From Eudromia elegans (Eukaryota > Chordata > Aves > Tinamiformes > Tinamidae): DNA of 64,000 nt. This document shows positions 1 through 10,100 of the stretch, one piece after another. The position numbers and the translations under genes were made by a program. How positions within the stretch are numbered: the stretch's first letter is position 1; each line of letters starts with the position of its first letter. The notes beneath the pieces are model-generated. The model did not search any database. It was not told where the DNA came from and was given only the letters and a program-made list of their open reading frames with translations. The stretch lies in NCBI GenBank assembly GCA_003342815.1, contig PTEX01000195.1, positions 132,200 to 196,199 of the forward strand. Reading direction: 5' to 3'.

Positions 1-299
1 TTTTCAGTCAGCCTTTGGACACTGGTAACCTTTCCCCACACCAGCAGAATGAGGGGTTTTGCACTGCTTTCTGCTCTCCTCCCCCTGCCTTTTTTCTTTT
101 TCTCTTTTCTTTATTAAAAAAACCCCACACCTTTCCAAGACTCCAAGTGACAGAGGTACAATAAAGAAAGCTGAATAATATTAAGCTTCCCTTTCATGTA
201 AAGGGACAGTATGTACTGTGGCTAATGCTCATCTATATTTCGCGTCAGGTTTTCTGAAAGAGATGAAATTATTACACTGCCATCAGAACAGACTGTTAC
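1..299 (-). other. VAMP3: VAMP3 intron 2, start of (runs off left edge)
   Basis: This stretch follows the exon 2 donor (GTAACA at 299-294) on the minus strand. I see no further VAMP3 coding sequence here. The next exon, which should start with the VDIMRVNVDKV part of the SNARE motif, is not in the window. The stretch is AT-rich with pyrimidine and A runs near 85-125 and is otherwise featureless. Confidence 0.75.
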
Positions 300-381
300 C
301 TCATCTACTTGGTGTTGTGTTTGCTGAAGACGACGATTACTGCCAACAGCAACATTTGAGCTTCCAGGGCCACTTGCTGAC
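300..381 (-). CDS. VAMP3: VAMP3 (cellubrevin) coding exon 2, N-terminal part
   Basis: The exon encodes the N-terminus of a synaptobrevin-family v-SNARE. The visible protein is SASGPGSSNVAVGSNRR followed by LQQTQHQVDE. The GSNRRLQQTQ-QVDE block is the start of the R-SNARE motif shared by VAMP1, VAMP2 and VAMP3. The acceptor is a pyrimidine tract ending TTATTGCAG (382-384) and the donor is GAG|GTAACA. The exon begins with a lone G that completes the start codon left as AT at the end of exon 1. The choice of VAMP3 over VAMP1/2 rests on its place directly downstream of CAMTA1, as recalled for other vertebrates. VAMP3 acts in recycling-endosome and constitutive vesicle fusion and is anchored by a C-terminal membrane segment that lies outside this window. 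Confidence 0.93.
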
Positions 382-1657
382 CTGCAATAAGGAAAGATAT
401 CACTACTCCATAGTATTTTGTATGCATATATGCATAGAAAGGTGATAAGCTTAAGTTCAGAAATTATCTGCCATTCCTGAAAACAATGAATTTGACTCCC
501 TGGAAGAAACATTTGGGTTTCCATTCCCCCAGGAGAAATAAGGTTTTAACAGCTGAGTTTCAGTGTAAATCAGGTCATGCTCCAAACATCTTGCTAATGG
601 GTAAATTGCTTGAAGTACTAAAAGAAAACAGTGGCTGGCTAATAACATAGCCTGTAATAAGGCATAGAGCAGCTCCTAAAATGTTTCACAGGGCTCAAAC
701 ATTCAAGACCTTGGATTGGGCTCAAACATTCAAGACCTTGGATTCAGCAAAAATGCAGACACTAAGTTTCAAGACTCAGTAGATTTCCAAAAATCAAATA
801 CAGAAAATTAATGGTTGCTCTAAATATGTTCTCTTCTAGTGGTTACCTGTTTCCTTTGGGACAACTGGCATTGAGTCAGAGAAAACACAAGGAGGAAACA
901 CCTACAGCACTCTACTCCTGGAGTCTGGCACCTTAAATCCTTTAACAGCCTCACAGTTTTCTTCCTTTTTAAATTAAACTGAACCAGAAGCCCTTCTATG
1001 CATTTCTGATGCTCTCTTCATTGATTTAACAACTTTTTCTTGATTTTCTCTAGGATTATCCATACTCATTTTGCTCTCTTGTATGTTTACCCATTCTGCA
1101 TTAGTTACAGTGCACCTTTTATATGAAGGGCTGAAGCTGAGCATTGACTCTATTTATACATGTAAGTTCACATTTATAGGGAGCAACTATATACATGCAC
1201 AAAGAGAAAACCAGGAAGTGCACAGTAACCAATACGAACAGGCCATATACACGACAAAATAACTGCTCCTGCGTCTTGGCAGGGTCCCTTTTGCACTCAT
1301 CGCTACCCCCTGCTAGGGAGGCTTGGGCAGGCCCCTCCAGCCGGGGGCGGGGGGAGGTGGGAGCCGTTCAAACACCCCGGGACGCAGCCACAGGCTCCCT
1401 CCCAGCTCCGTGGCGATCGGGGGCGCTTTGAGCGGGCGCACAGGCCGGGAGGAACCCGCCCACCCGCCTCAATGACTCCGGCATGAGGCGGCCGCCCGCG
1501 CAGAGACCCCAGGACCCGCCCTGGCGGCCGGCCGCCCGCCCGCCCGCCCGCCCGCCCGGGCGCGGCCCTCCCAGCGCCGAGCCGCTCCCCGCCGAACTGT
1601 GGGGCCCCTGAAGCGGCGCGGCGCGGCCTGTCCCATCCCGTCCCGTCCCCCGCTCAC
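382..1657 (-). other. VAMP3: VAMP3 intron 1
   Basis: A GT-AG intron of 1276 bases lies between the split start codon halves. The donor is GTGAGC at 1657-1652 and the acceptor is TTGCAG at 387-382. It holds a 27-bp tandem duplication at 691-744 and, toward exon 1, the GC-rich flank of the CpG island. No other gene is seen in it. Confidence 0.85.
691..744. repeat. Two-copy tandem duplication, 27-bp unit
   Basis: The unit GGGCTCAAACATTCAAGACC plus TTGGATT occurs at 691-717 and again, identical, at 718-744. Two identical adjacent copies suggest a recent slippage or duplication event, or an assembly artefact. It lies in VAMP3 intron 1. Confidence 0.9.
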
Positions 1658-2240
1658 ATGGTGCTTTCGGGTTCGAACTACCACCCGTCGGAACCGCCAG
1701 GCCGAGCCCAACAGGAAGCTCGCGCGGCAGCAGCTGCACTTGGGATGTGACGAGCGCACCCGGGGGGCGGGGCTAAGACGGGCGGGGATGGTCTTTGGGG
1801 GCGGGGCGATGCCATGTGAGGGCGGGGCGGGGCAGTGGGTGTGGGGCCATGCCGTTGGGGGCNGGGCAGGGGGCGGGGAGGGCGACTCCCTGCAGGCTCT
1901 CCGCTGGTTCAGGCGGAGCGGTGGCACTTTCTGCGCTGTGGGAGGCTGTGCGGCCATCGGGACTGGTTTATGGGAGGGGTCTGGAGCCCCTCCGAACTGT
2001 TGGCGCTGCCGCCAGGGAGGCCCAAGCGTGGCAGTGAGTGCACAAGCAGGCGCACGCTCGGAGGACTCGCGCCTCGCGCCGCTGCCTGGCGTAGCAGGCC
2101 AGCTGGGGGCAGCGCGCTGCGCAGCCTGCAAGCGGGCAGTGCTGGCGTCGGCCCCTGCTCGCGCTGCTCCTACTACGGGGTCTGGCAGGCAGCACTGCGG
2201 AAGCGGCAGTTTCCAGGCCGCTCTGCCTGCTGAGGGTCAC
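1300..2240. promoter_or_regulatory. VAMP3: CpG island promoter of VAMP3
   Basis: This stretch is rich in G+C and in CpG dinucleotides, with two dense parts (about 1330-1790 and 1990-2240). It contains repeated GC boxes (GGGCGGGG-type, about 1760-1880) and a CCCG simple repeat at about 1531-1558. An ETS-like AACAGGAAGC lies near 1710. VAMP3 exon 1 ends inside it, so it is the likely promoter and 5' UTR region of the minus-strand gene. The exact transcription start cannot be read from sequence. Long open frames across it on both strands look like products of GC-rich composition. Confidence 0.8.
1658..1780 (-). other. VAMP3: VAMP3 exon 1: 5' UTR plus first two bases of the start codon
   Basis: On the minus strand the sequence reads GAAAGCACCAT followed by GTGAGCG, so the exon ends AT (1659-1658) at a strong GTGAGC donor. 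Joined to exon 2, which begins GTCAGCAAG, it gives CACCATGTCAGC: a good Kozak context and the VAMP N-terminus MSAS. The 3' edge at 1658 is read directly. The 5' edge given is only a placeholder, since no start-site evidence is available. Confidence 0.75.
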
Positions 2241-3600
2241 GGAGCCCTTCCTCAGGCGGCAGGGACGCTCCTGCACTGGCTGTTCCAGGGACATGCTGGC
2301 CAGTCTCTTGCCTCAGAGAGCTTTTCTACTGCTGGAAGTTTTGCGGCACCCAGAACTCAGCCTATGGAAAGGAAAAAAATTTGTGCCTGCCCGTTCTCGG
2401 GGCAAGGGAGGTAAGGGGCCTCGGTTCCTCTACCNGGCAAGTCTTCCACGTGGGCTTTCTGGAACAGTTCCCTGCTGGAATGGCAAGTTGGCTGTCACCT
2501 GCGCACCCACATGGTGAACTGAAGCTACGTCTGCAGCACTCCATGTGCCCATGTTCTTGTTCACACTCCTAGGCACGTTCAGCAAAGGGAACGAGTACAA
2601 GAATAGCGGCTGCTAGCACGTGGCCCGGTTCTGCTGGGTCCCTGCAGTGATTTTTAGGATATCCCTGGTCTTGCACAGTGTGTGCGTGGTGTAGCCCACC
2701 ACCTTCTCAGGGAAAACTGACCTGAGCCCTGCTCTGAAAGTTCTTATCTATTTAAGATAAAAAGGTACTGAAAATAATCTGACCTCAGAGAAGCACCTCC
2801 ATACATGCCAGATACATACTGTGGGCTGCTTTGAGATAGAAAACTTACAGTTGGAGCCCATTAAGAGTTGGTCAAATATTTCTCAATGCTTTCCTGCTAA
2901 CCTGCTACTATTTTTTTTCTATTTTTATTTAATTAAAAAGGTACAAGTAACTGGATGTTGCAGGATTATTGTTAAATTACCAAGAGTAAAATGAGCATTT
3001 TGTTCTTGTATCAGTGTAACAGCAGCAAATTATGCTGCCCACACTGCAGATACAAGTAGGCAAAACTGGAACAAAATCATGCCTTTGTGCATAATCAAAA
3101 CGTTCATTCACCTAGTTTGAGTTATTCTGCACACATTGTTTTATTTTTAAGCTAGTGTTCCGTCACAGCATGGCAGAGAACATTTTCAAGACCACACTTG
3201 AAAAGTTTCTTCATGGGATGAGAACTGCAGGGGCAGAAACAGAAAATGTGACTGATGCCTTTGGCATGATTTCAGCAATGGCCTAGAGGCAAGGCCCAGA
3301 GCAGTGAAGAGGAGCACATTCCACAGCCACGTGCTGCCGATGGAGGAGGAAAGACTGGAGACACGAGGCCTGCGTCACTCTGTCCAGTGAGGGCTCCTGC
3401 CCTCCGGATGCTGCCCCGGGGCCAGTGCAGTCTGGACCACTCACGTTATACCCAGCAAGACACCAGGCATTATTTACAAGCAGGTTACGTAGTGAAAGTC
3501 ACACTTTCCTCCTCCCCCACCAGGTTATTAACAGCGACTGAAGTGATATGTTGCCCTATTTAACCAGAATGGAAAAGCATATGTTTTAAAAAAAGTCCAC
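2241..3600. other. Intergenic region between VAMP3 promoter and CAMTA1 3' end
   Basis: About 1.4 kb separates the VAMP3 island from the CAMTA1 poly(A) candidate. I recognise no gene in it. A moderately GC-rich patch lies around 3290-3430, and AT-rich tracts lie at 2910-2945. Short open frames at 2293-2572 have no recognisable similarity. Confidence 0.6.
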
Positions 3601-3627
3601 ACTTTGTATGGGGAAATTTTCTTTGTT

Positions 3628-3633
3628 TTTAAT
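3628..3633 (-). terminator. CAMTA1: Candidate CAMTA1 poly(A) signal (ATTAAA)
   Basis: The minus strand has ATTAAA here. It is followed about 30 bases on by GTGTGGAC and a T-run (3602-3586), a typical GU-rich then U-rich downstream element. This predicts cleavage around 3600-3615. Other AATAAA-type hexamers occur on the minus strand upstream in the UTR (for example near 5438 and 5338), so shorter UTR forms are possible. Confidence 0.45.
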
Positions 3634-4620
3634 TTACAGCAGAAAGAATATAAAGCATTCAGAAAACATTTTCCATATTTTAAGGGCAATTCAAAACATT
3701 TGCATGGTTCCAGCAGCTGAGTTCTTCAACAGATCCATTGATTCAGTGATGCTTTACATGCACGGTTACAAAAATAAAACTTACAAAAGAGAAGACATCT
3801 ATACTAGTTTTACATGCAAGTCTTGGGGACCCCCCATTGGGCACCAACTACTGTGTGGAACTGCCGTAAGCGTGCAACCAGAGAGGGGGTTCATGTTATA
3901 TTCTGCATTTCCGTCACACAGTATTACTGCTGTTGAAAGTGTTTCACAAAGGAGCAATTCCATTATCAGAAGACTGCTCTGGCTCCTGGCACTTGGGAAT
4001 GTGGATTTTCCCAGAAAGCTGCACTCATGTACGCATCTTCCGTGAAAATGGAAGTTCCACAATCAAGAAAAGGGTGAGCAGAATCACTTCACTTCAGTGG
4101 GCGGCTTTTCAACGTGCCAGTGCTGCACTGAAGTGTTGTGACTCGACACAACAAAGCACTTCGAAGCCATACTTAACTTCAAGCATGCAAGTAGTTCAAT
4201 TGATCTTAGGGAATTGCTTGCATGTTTAAGAGTAAGTACATGCCTAAAATGTTTGGCTGAAGCAGGATCTAGATTAGTAGATACACCACCAGGCCCATGG
4301 ATCTGGAAGAGTAATTGGAAACGGCTCTGTATATTATTACTGAATCATTCTGTATAAATGTAGGGGGTTAAAATACTTCCACTGAGGTCATTACTCTTGT
4401 TAGGAAAAGATAATTCTATATTGTCGCATACTGGTTAATGGGAGCAACACTTCTGATTCAAAACATCAGAGTTCAGTATTAATACAGAGCATTCCAGCTC
4501 ATCCCAAAAGAGATTTTTCTGCAGTTCCCATTCCTTTTTTTAGGTGTGTGGAATATTTAATGCTTTAAGTCCCAATTCAATACAAGGCTACCCACAGCCA
4601 CCATGTGGGAGCCAGGCCAT

Positions 4621-4690
4621 TCTTCCTTCCTTTTTCCTTTTTCCTCCCTCCCTCCCTCTCTTCCTTCCTTCCTTCCTTCCTTCCTCCCTT
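4621..4690. repeat. (CCTT)n / (AAGG)n simple repeat
   Basis: An imperfect pyrimidine tetranucleotide tract of TTCC and CCCT units runs through most of this stretch. It lies in the CAMTA1 3' UTR, where the transcript would carry the AAGG/GGGA purine form. It is likely length-polymorphic. Confidence 0.9.
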
Positions 4691-5226
4691 CGAATCAGGT
4701 CGTAAAGCAGCAGTTCACAAATGTACAAGAGAATTCTGTTAATGAGCTATAGCATATCTACTGTAATTCAATGCTGGCAGTGAAAAGAAGTAATTAAAAA
4801 CAGGTACAATTATAGAAAAGGCACCAAGAGCACTGACCCCAGTATATATATGTATATATTTTTTGCCACAATCTTTGTTTTTACTCTTCTTTTAAAGACA
4901 CCAGTTTCAAAGCTTCTCACATGTGAATATTTTTAGGCTTCACACCAAGCCTTGCAGTTGGTGGCTGGGATCAGGTAAGAACAACTATTCCAAAAGTAAC
5001 AATCTCAAATTTACACCAGTCCATTCAGAACTTTTAACTGCTACTAGCAGCACAAACTCACAGGACCAGCTTCTGTTCTCGGACACATTTATGGAATCCA
5101 CAGCAGCAACACAGACTTGCGGAGTTACTTCCTTTACATTCCTGCATCATTTCAGATCAGACCCTGACTCCTACTGCCGATGCTCTGTGACAATTTTAAA
5201 TTATTTCAATTTTAAACCATCTAATT

Positions 5227-5233
5227 TCTTTGG
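5227..5233 (-). promoter_or_regulatory. CAMTA1: miR-9-5p seed match in CAMTA1 3' UTR
   Basis: The minus strand reads CCAAAGA, a 7mer-A1 match to the miR-9-5p seed (UCUUUGG). CAMTA1 is a reported miR-9 target in mammals. This is the only such match I found in the UTR. Pairing beyond the seed was not evaluated. Confidence 0.4.
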
Positions 5234-5922
5234 CTCCTCACAATGTGGAAATAGCAATATACCATGACACTCCTACAAGATCAGTTTGCATCTTTTTTTT
5301 TAAGTTTTCCTTTTTTTCCTGTGTGTGTGTGTAATTTTTATTACATTTTCTGAATTCCAGCAGGAGACATGAAAATGTGAAACATATTTTCTACTTTCAT
5401 ACTATTTTTTTTTCATTTTATATTCATTCTAAGTGTTCTTTATTGGAGTGAGTGTATGGTGTTAAGCTAGATACAGTTTTTGTACTCTTATGATTATCTG
5501 CTCTGCAAAAGTAACTTAATTTTCTTAAGCAATATTAGCATTCGCATTACTTGGCACCATTGGCAAAAAAAAAAAAAANAAAAAAAGAAAGAGGGAGGGG
5601 AGAAGAAGGAAGGAACAAATAAATTCAACAAAACCAAACTCCTGGTAGCCAAAATTAAATGTAAACATATTCTTCTTTTTTTTTCTTTTTTTTCCTTTTT
5701 TTTTTAAGTAATGTTGCTCTGCCTTTTTTTCCTAAGTCTAAATACAGTAGCTCTTTTTTTTGCCATTTAGTCATGCTTTAGCAAAAATGTTCTTCTAAAG
5801 AACATTTAAAATAAAGTTTCTTATAGTGAAATAAAGTTTTTGTTTCATTTTACAGACCATAGCCACTAATGCTTTGCTTTTTTTCATTTCTTTTTCTTGA
5901 GTTCATGCACATATCTCTTTAA

Positions 5923-5930
5923 TATATACA
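5923..5930 (-). promoter_or_regulatory. CAMTA1: Pumilio-type element TGTATATA, copy 1
   Basis: The minus-strand octamer TGTATATA fits the PUF-protein consensus TGTANATA in the CAMTA1 3' UTR. A second copy lies 166 bases away at 6096-6103. In AT-rich sequence such matches can arise by chance. Confidence 0.35.
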
Positions 5931-6095
5931 GTATGTACAAACAATACATCCACACTCTTCTCGTTCAGACAAAACTATACAAATAATAATTTTATCTTGC
6001 CAAGTTATTGACCCTTTGTGAATAAAATATTTAGTAATTAATCAATATATTCCCTTTCAAATATTTTTTTTCTCATTTTCCATTTCTACCTTCTC

Positions 6096-6103
6096 TATAT
6101 ACA
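6096..6103 (-). promoter_or_regulatory. CAMTA1: Pumilio-type element TGTATATA, copy 2
   Basis: This is a second exact TGTATATA on the minus strand of the UTR and pairs with the copy at 5923-5930. Function is inferred from the consensus only. Confidence 0.35.
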
Positions 6104-7040
6104 GAAACTGCCCAGATTTTGATGAGATAGCCAAAATAAGAAATTTACTGGCCAGAATGCAGCACCACTCTGATCTTTAGGTGGTATAAAATGTCCAGGC
6201 AACATATGCACATGACTCTACAAAATGACAAGGTTTGACAGTCACTCAAGATAAAAAGCTACATGTTTTACAAATTAAGAATGTAATTAAAATAATAGTA
6301 CATGGAAGTAAGGCTAGAAAATAAAGTGCCGAGTATGAGAAAAGTATGTGACAATCGATTTGCAGGTTCTAGTAAAAATACCAAAAAGAAACCTTTTAAA
6401 ACTTGCCTAAGCTGCTCTCTCCGTTTCTCATGCAGTACCCGTTTATCTCACATATCAAACCCCTCTGCACTCTCCCCCAGGATGTATTAAAAACCTGCAG
6501 ATTTAAAAAGTTGCATTAAGTGTGCTGTAGAGATTTAAATAAAACACAAAGGACAGAAGTGCGAAAGAGATGAGGACACGTGGACCCAATAACGATGTAC
6601 TGATCTAAGCCCCTCCACTGAGACTCCAGAAAGCTTCAGTTTCTTGGAGACGACCGACAGTGCAGGAATGGCATTCTTGTGTTGCTTGTGCATTCGCACC
6701 TTTCCTTAACAATATTTTTGGTATAGTATTTGTACAGTTCCACATGTTGTTTAATACAGCCCTATGTGAAAAGGATAATTAATTGCTTCTTCCTTCTTGG
6801 AGAATGAAGCAACTCTCATTTCTTCCCGGTGTCTTTTTTCTCCCGTGATCCAACAGAAGATTGAGTTCCAAGATGTCTTGCTGAACAAATTAAAAGTTGT
6901 CCATGAAAGTGCAAATGCAATGACCAAAACATTACTGTTAAAATCCTGCAGCTGCTATTTCCAGCACTGCAGTGGGTATTTTTGTTGTTGTTGCATGTCT
7001 CTGCTAAAAACAGAAAATGAAAACAGTCTGAAAAGCAATG

Positions 7041-7104
7041 TCACATTGCTACGGGATGCTGCTGCGTATCTTCAAGTTCCTTGGCCTTTTTCAATTCTTT
7101 CACT
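7041..7104 (-). CDS. CAMTA1: CAMTA1 last coding exon, read in two frames
   Basis: The acceptor is TTTTTTCAG (7105-7107). Joined to the cassette exon 16304-16334, it is read from 7104 as SERIEKGQGT and stops at 7072-7074, the C-terminus I recall for the canonical human protein. Joined straight to exon 19905-19979, its first A completes an Arg codon. The frame then reads VKELKKAKELEDTQQHPVAM and stops at 7041-7043. The second tail resembles the CAMTA2 C-terminus as I recall it (RMRELKQNQELEG...). Both tails are 21 residues counted from the divergence point. Sequence alone cannot say which form dominates in which tissue. Confidence 0.9.
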
Positions 7105-10100
7105 CTGAAAAAACAAAGAGGAGCTATATAATAATTCTATTCCCAAGGGCTCGAAAGGGAGCCAAAAATCAAAATGATTTTTCACTGTACCCTCCAGTGC
7201 AGAAGCCAACACCCAGAGAAATGACAAGAGGGCAACATGTTCCTGACCCCATATATAGTTGGAAGCGCAAGGATGGGACAGCAGAAATCTGACAGAGAAC
7301 ATAGTTGGGAGGATACACTAATTCCAAGCCACTGTTTTTTCCCTGATTTATTTTTTTTCTATGTATATGTCTGTCTGTCTATGCATTTAACTACAGCTTG
7401 ACTTCATTCTGGTATTAAGTTGTCCTATTCAATTGCCTGGGATTTTGAGGGGCTGCTTTTCATTAACCAGTTTGACACTGCTTCCTCCTCCAGCTGTTAA
7501 ACCTAAGTGGCTTTTCAGTGTTAACCTATTTTCTGCACAGATCAATGAAATAAGAGCCATTTTCTGTCATGCTAAGCACAGTGGGTAAATCCCTCCTTCA
7601 AACTCGCAAGGAAGGGCTGATCATAGCTGAGACATGGTTGGTCTCACGTTTAGAGACCACTGGCATGCAAGTGAAAGGATGCAGTGGGACCAAGGAAGAT
7701 AATCTGTATCTTTATCCTTGTTGCAGCCTCTGCAGCATCGTGCCCTGGTGCGGGGCAGGTCGTGGAGAGATGCTTTTCAGCACTAGCGGCAGCAGACTCT
7801 GCCTGCCGAGGAAGGTGGAGCTTCTGCGCAGGACAGTTTCTCGCCCTGAATGTGGCATGACGCAAGACACAGGGGTGTGTGACACCCGACCTCCTCTAAC
7901 CTGTGTGAGCCCAAGAAGCAAATCACTTCTGAAAGGGGAAAAGCACTAATAATTCTTTCTAAAAAGATAAATGCTTTGTTTCAAATCCAACAGGCAAGGC
8001 AGGATTTTCCATGGGCAGTGCAAAAGTAACGCAGAGCCAAGGCTGATGCCCTGCGAAGGCTCCCTACGGAGTGGCCGTGGATTCCACGCAGCCGCAGCCC
8101 AAGGCTCCTCACACTACTCAGGCACAGCCCAGGGCGACACTCGGGCCACCTGCACTTTGTGTCCATTGGGAGCTGCTTCGTGGCACCATCCCCTCTGTCT
8201 CAGAGGTGGCTGGTGGCCAAACGAAGACTTAACATGGAGGGGGCGGGCTTAACAGGGTTATCTTAAACAGTGCTGAAAGAGAGGCACCTTGCTTCCAGGT
8301 GAACCTGCAGGAAGTCCTTCTTTGGGCCACGAGGCACACGACTGACTTCGACCCCTTGCGCCCCTCAGAGATGCGCTGCCACACTGCTGGGGCCAAACAA
8401 CAGCTAGAGAAGGCCACACATATTGCACTAGAATAAGCTCTCTTGTGTGAACCAGTCCCTGCCTCCCCAGCTATCCTCTTGCAAGGGAAGCGCTGCCCCC
8501 AAAGGAGTAAGACAGGGCCTCAATTAAGGTGATTTAGCAGCCTGTGTCCATGCTCAGCTGGTCTAGCTGCAACTCAAAAGGACAAATGACAAGGGCACAG
8601 TACAAAGCACTGTGTCACAGCCACACATCTGTAACAGAATCCAATAAAAAGCGAATGTAACAAAGCTAAATCAAATAAAATGCAGATATTAAAAGGTGTC
8701 AGGAGAGGCAAGCACCAGCAGGACTATTTTGTAGCTGCTGTGCATAGGCTTTCACTCATACACCACCTTTTGGCTCTTGCACTAATCTGCCAGCACTGGA
8801 CTATGACAAAGGCTCTATAACTAACCTCTGTACGGTGCCTACAAACAAATTGCACTGGGTGTCCTCTTAACTTAGGAAACTGGGGGCAACAGAAGTCAAT
8901 GACTGCAGCGCACTAAGCAGCATGTGTCATGTCAGACCTTGCTATTTATCTGGATTCTACTGAGCTGTTTGAGATCTCTTGTGTGGTAGGACAGAGGGCT
9001 TTGCTAGTCCAAATGAACACCCTTTCTCGGCACTCGAAGCCTTTCTTCCAAGGGGTGATGGCACTCCTTTGGAATGGGGGAGTTGGCAGCGTCATTCTCT
9101 GCTCTGGGTCAGGCAGAGGAGATGTCTCGATGAAGGTTCCTCGGACTCTGGGAAGCGCCTGGAGCTCCCAAGGAAGGGCCTCCCCTTGGAGGCTGACAAG
9201 GGAGCAAGACAGCACCGCCTTTTCTGAATTTCTGCTTGGCTCATGCTGTACTGAGGCTAAGTGCCTGTAACAACTCCAGTTTCTGCAGTGAAGTCCTAGC
9301 GCTACACAAGCCAAAGCTTAGAAGAACCTTGCTGAAGTCAGGGTTCACCCTCAGAAAGCAGCAATGCTCCCTCACGTCTGGCTCTGACGTAGTCATGTTA
9401 CCTGCTTACTCGGTAAGTCCATCATCCTCTCATTAGAGAAAAAACTGCTATGCTAGAAAAAAGGGTGCATCTGTGCACTACAGGATTTTTAATGTTGAGA
9501 CTAACTATACATATGCTACAGGAACAATTGACTAATACACGATGCGCAGTGCAACTTCCAAGTGTTTCCGGTTGCACTTCCATACTATCATGTAAGATCA
9601 ATCTGGTGTTACAGATCTCATACTGAGAACATGCACAGTAGATAAGCTGGTGGCTCTTTCACTGAGACACATGCTATGTCTACATTTCGCACTTCAACAT
9701 GCAAACTCTATGCTAACATGGCACTTCTGCTGGAAGAATGCAAGACATGCTTCGCTGCAAACTTCAACCTACAGCATGCAGCATCTGTACTGGTGCAGAT
9801 CGAGGGAATCATTTTAGCTGGAACACACATGCCAATGGAAATTAGCGCAGCACTAAACTCTTGCACTAGTACAGATCCTATGCACAAATAAGCAGTGACC
9901 TCCTTGGTCAAATGTACTTTCCATGGGTTTACAGATGGATTTACAGATTTTCAGGTTTATAAAAAAAAAAAAATGTAAGTGCAATGATAATTCTTACTTA
10001 AAAACATAAGGATATGGCAGTATTGAATTTACCTAACCTTACTGTTGCAGGCGTAGAAATGTCATGGGTGCATTAGCGAAAGACACTGCAATGGCAGCCA

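Larger units (their letters stand above)
3605..7040 (-). other. CAMTA1: CAMTA1 3' untranslated region
   Basis: About 3.4 kb runs from the later of the two alternative stop codons (7041-7043) to the proposed poly(A) site. It is AT-rich, with many homopolymer T/A tracts (for example 5281-5300, 5567-5587 and 5680-5705) and no coding signature on either strand. A 3' UTR of roughly 3 kb agrees with what I recall for mammalian CAMTA1. It contains two TGTATATA elements (minus strand, 5923-5930 and 6096-6103) that match the Pumilio consensus, and one miR-9 seed match (5227-5233). The far boundary is inferred. Confidence 0.65.

Noticed and set aside
1469-2414. Long open frames on both strands in the VAMP3 CpG island (up to 271 codons)
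   Set aside because: Low-stop GC-rich sequence on both strands at once, and the translations are Arg/Ala/Gly/Pro-rich without domains. The region is explained as promoter and 5' UTR.
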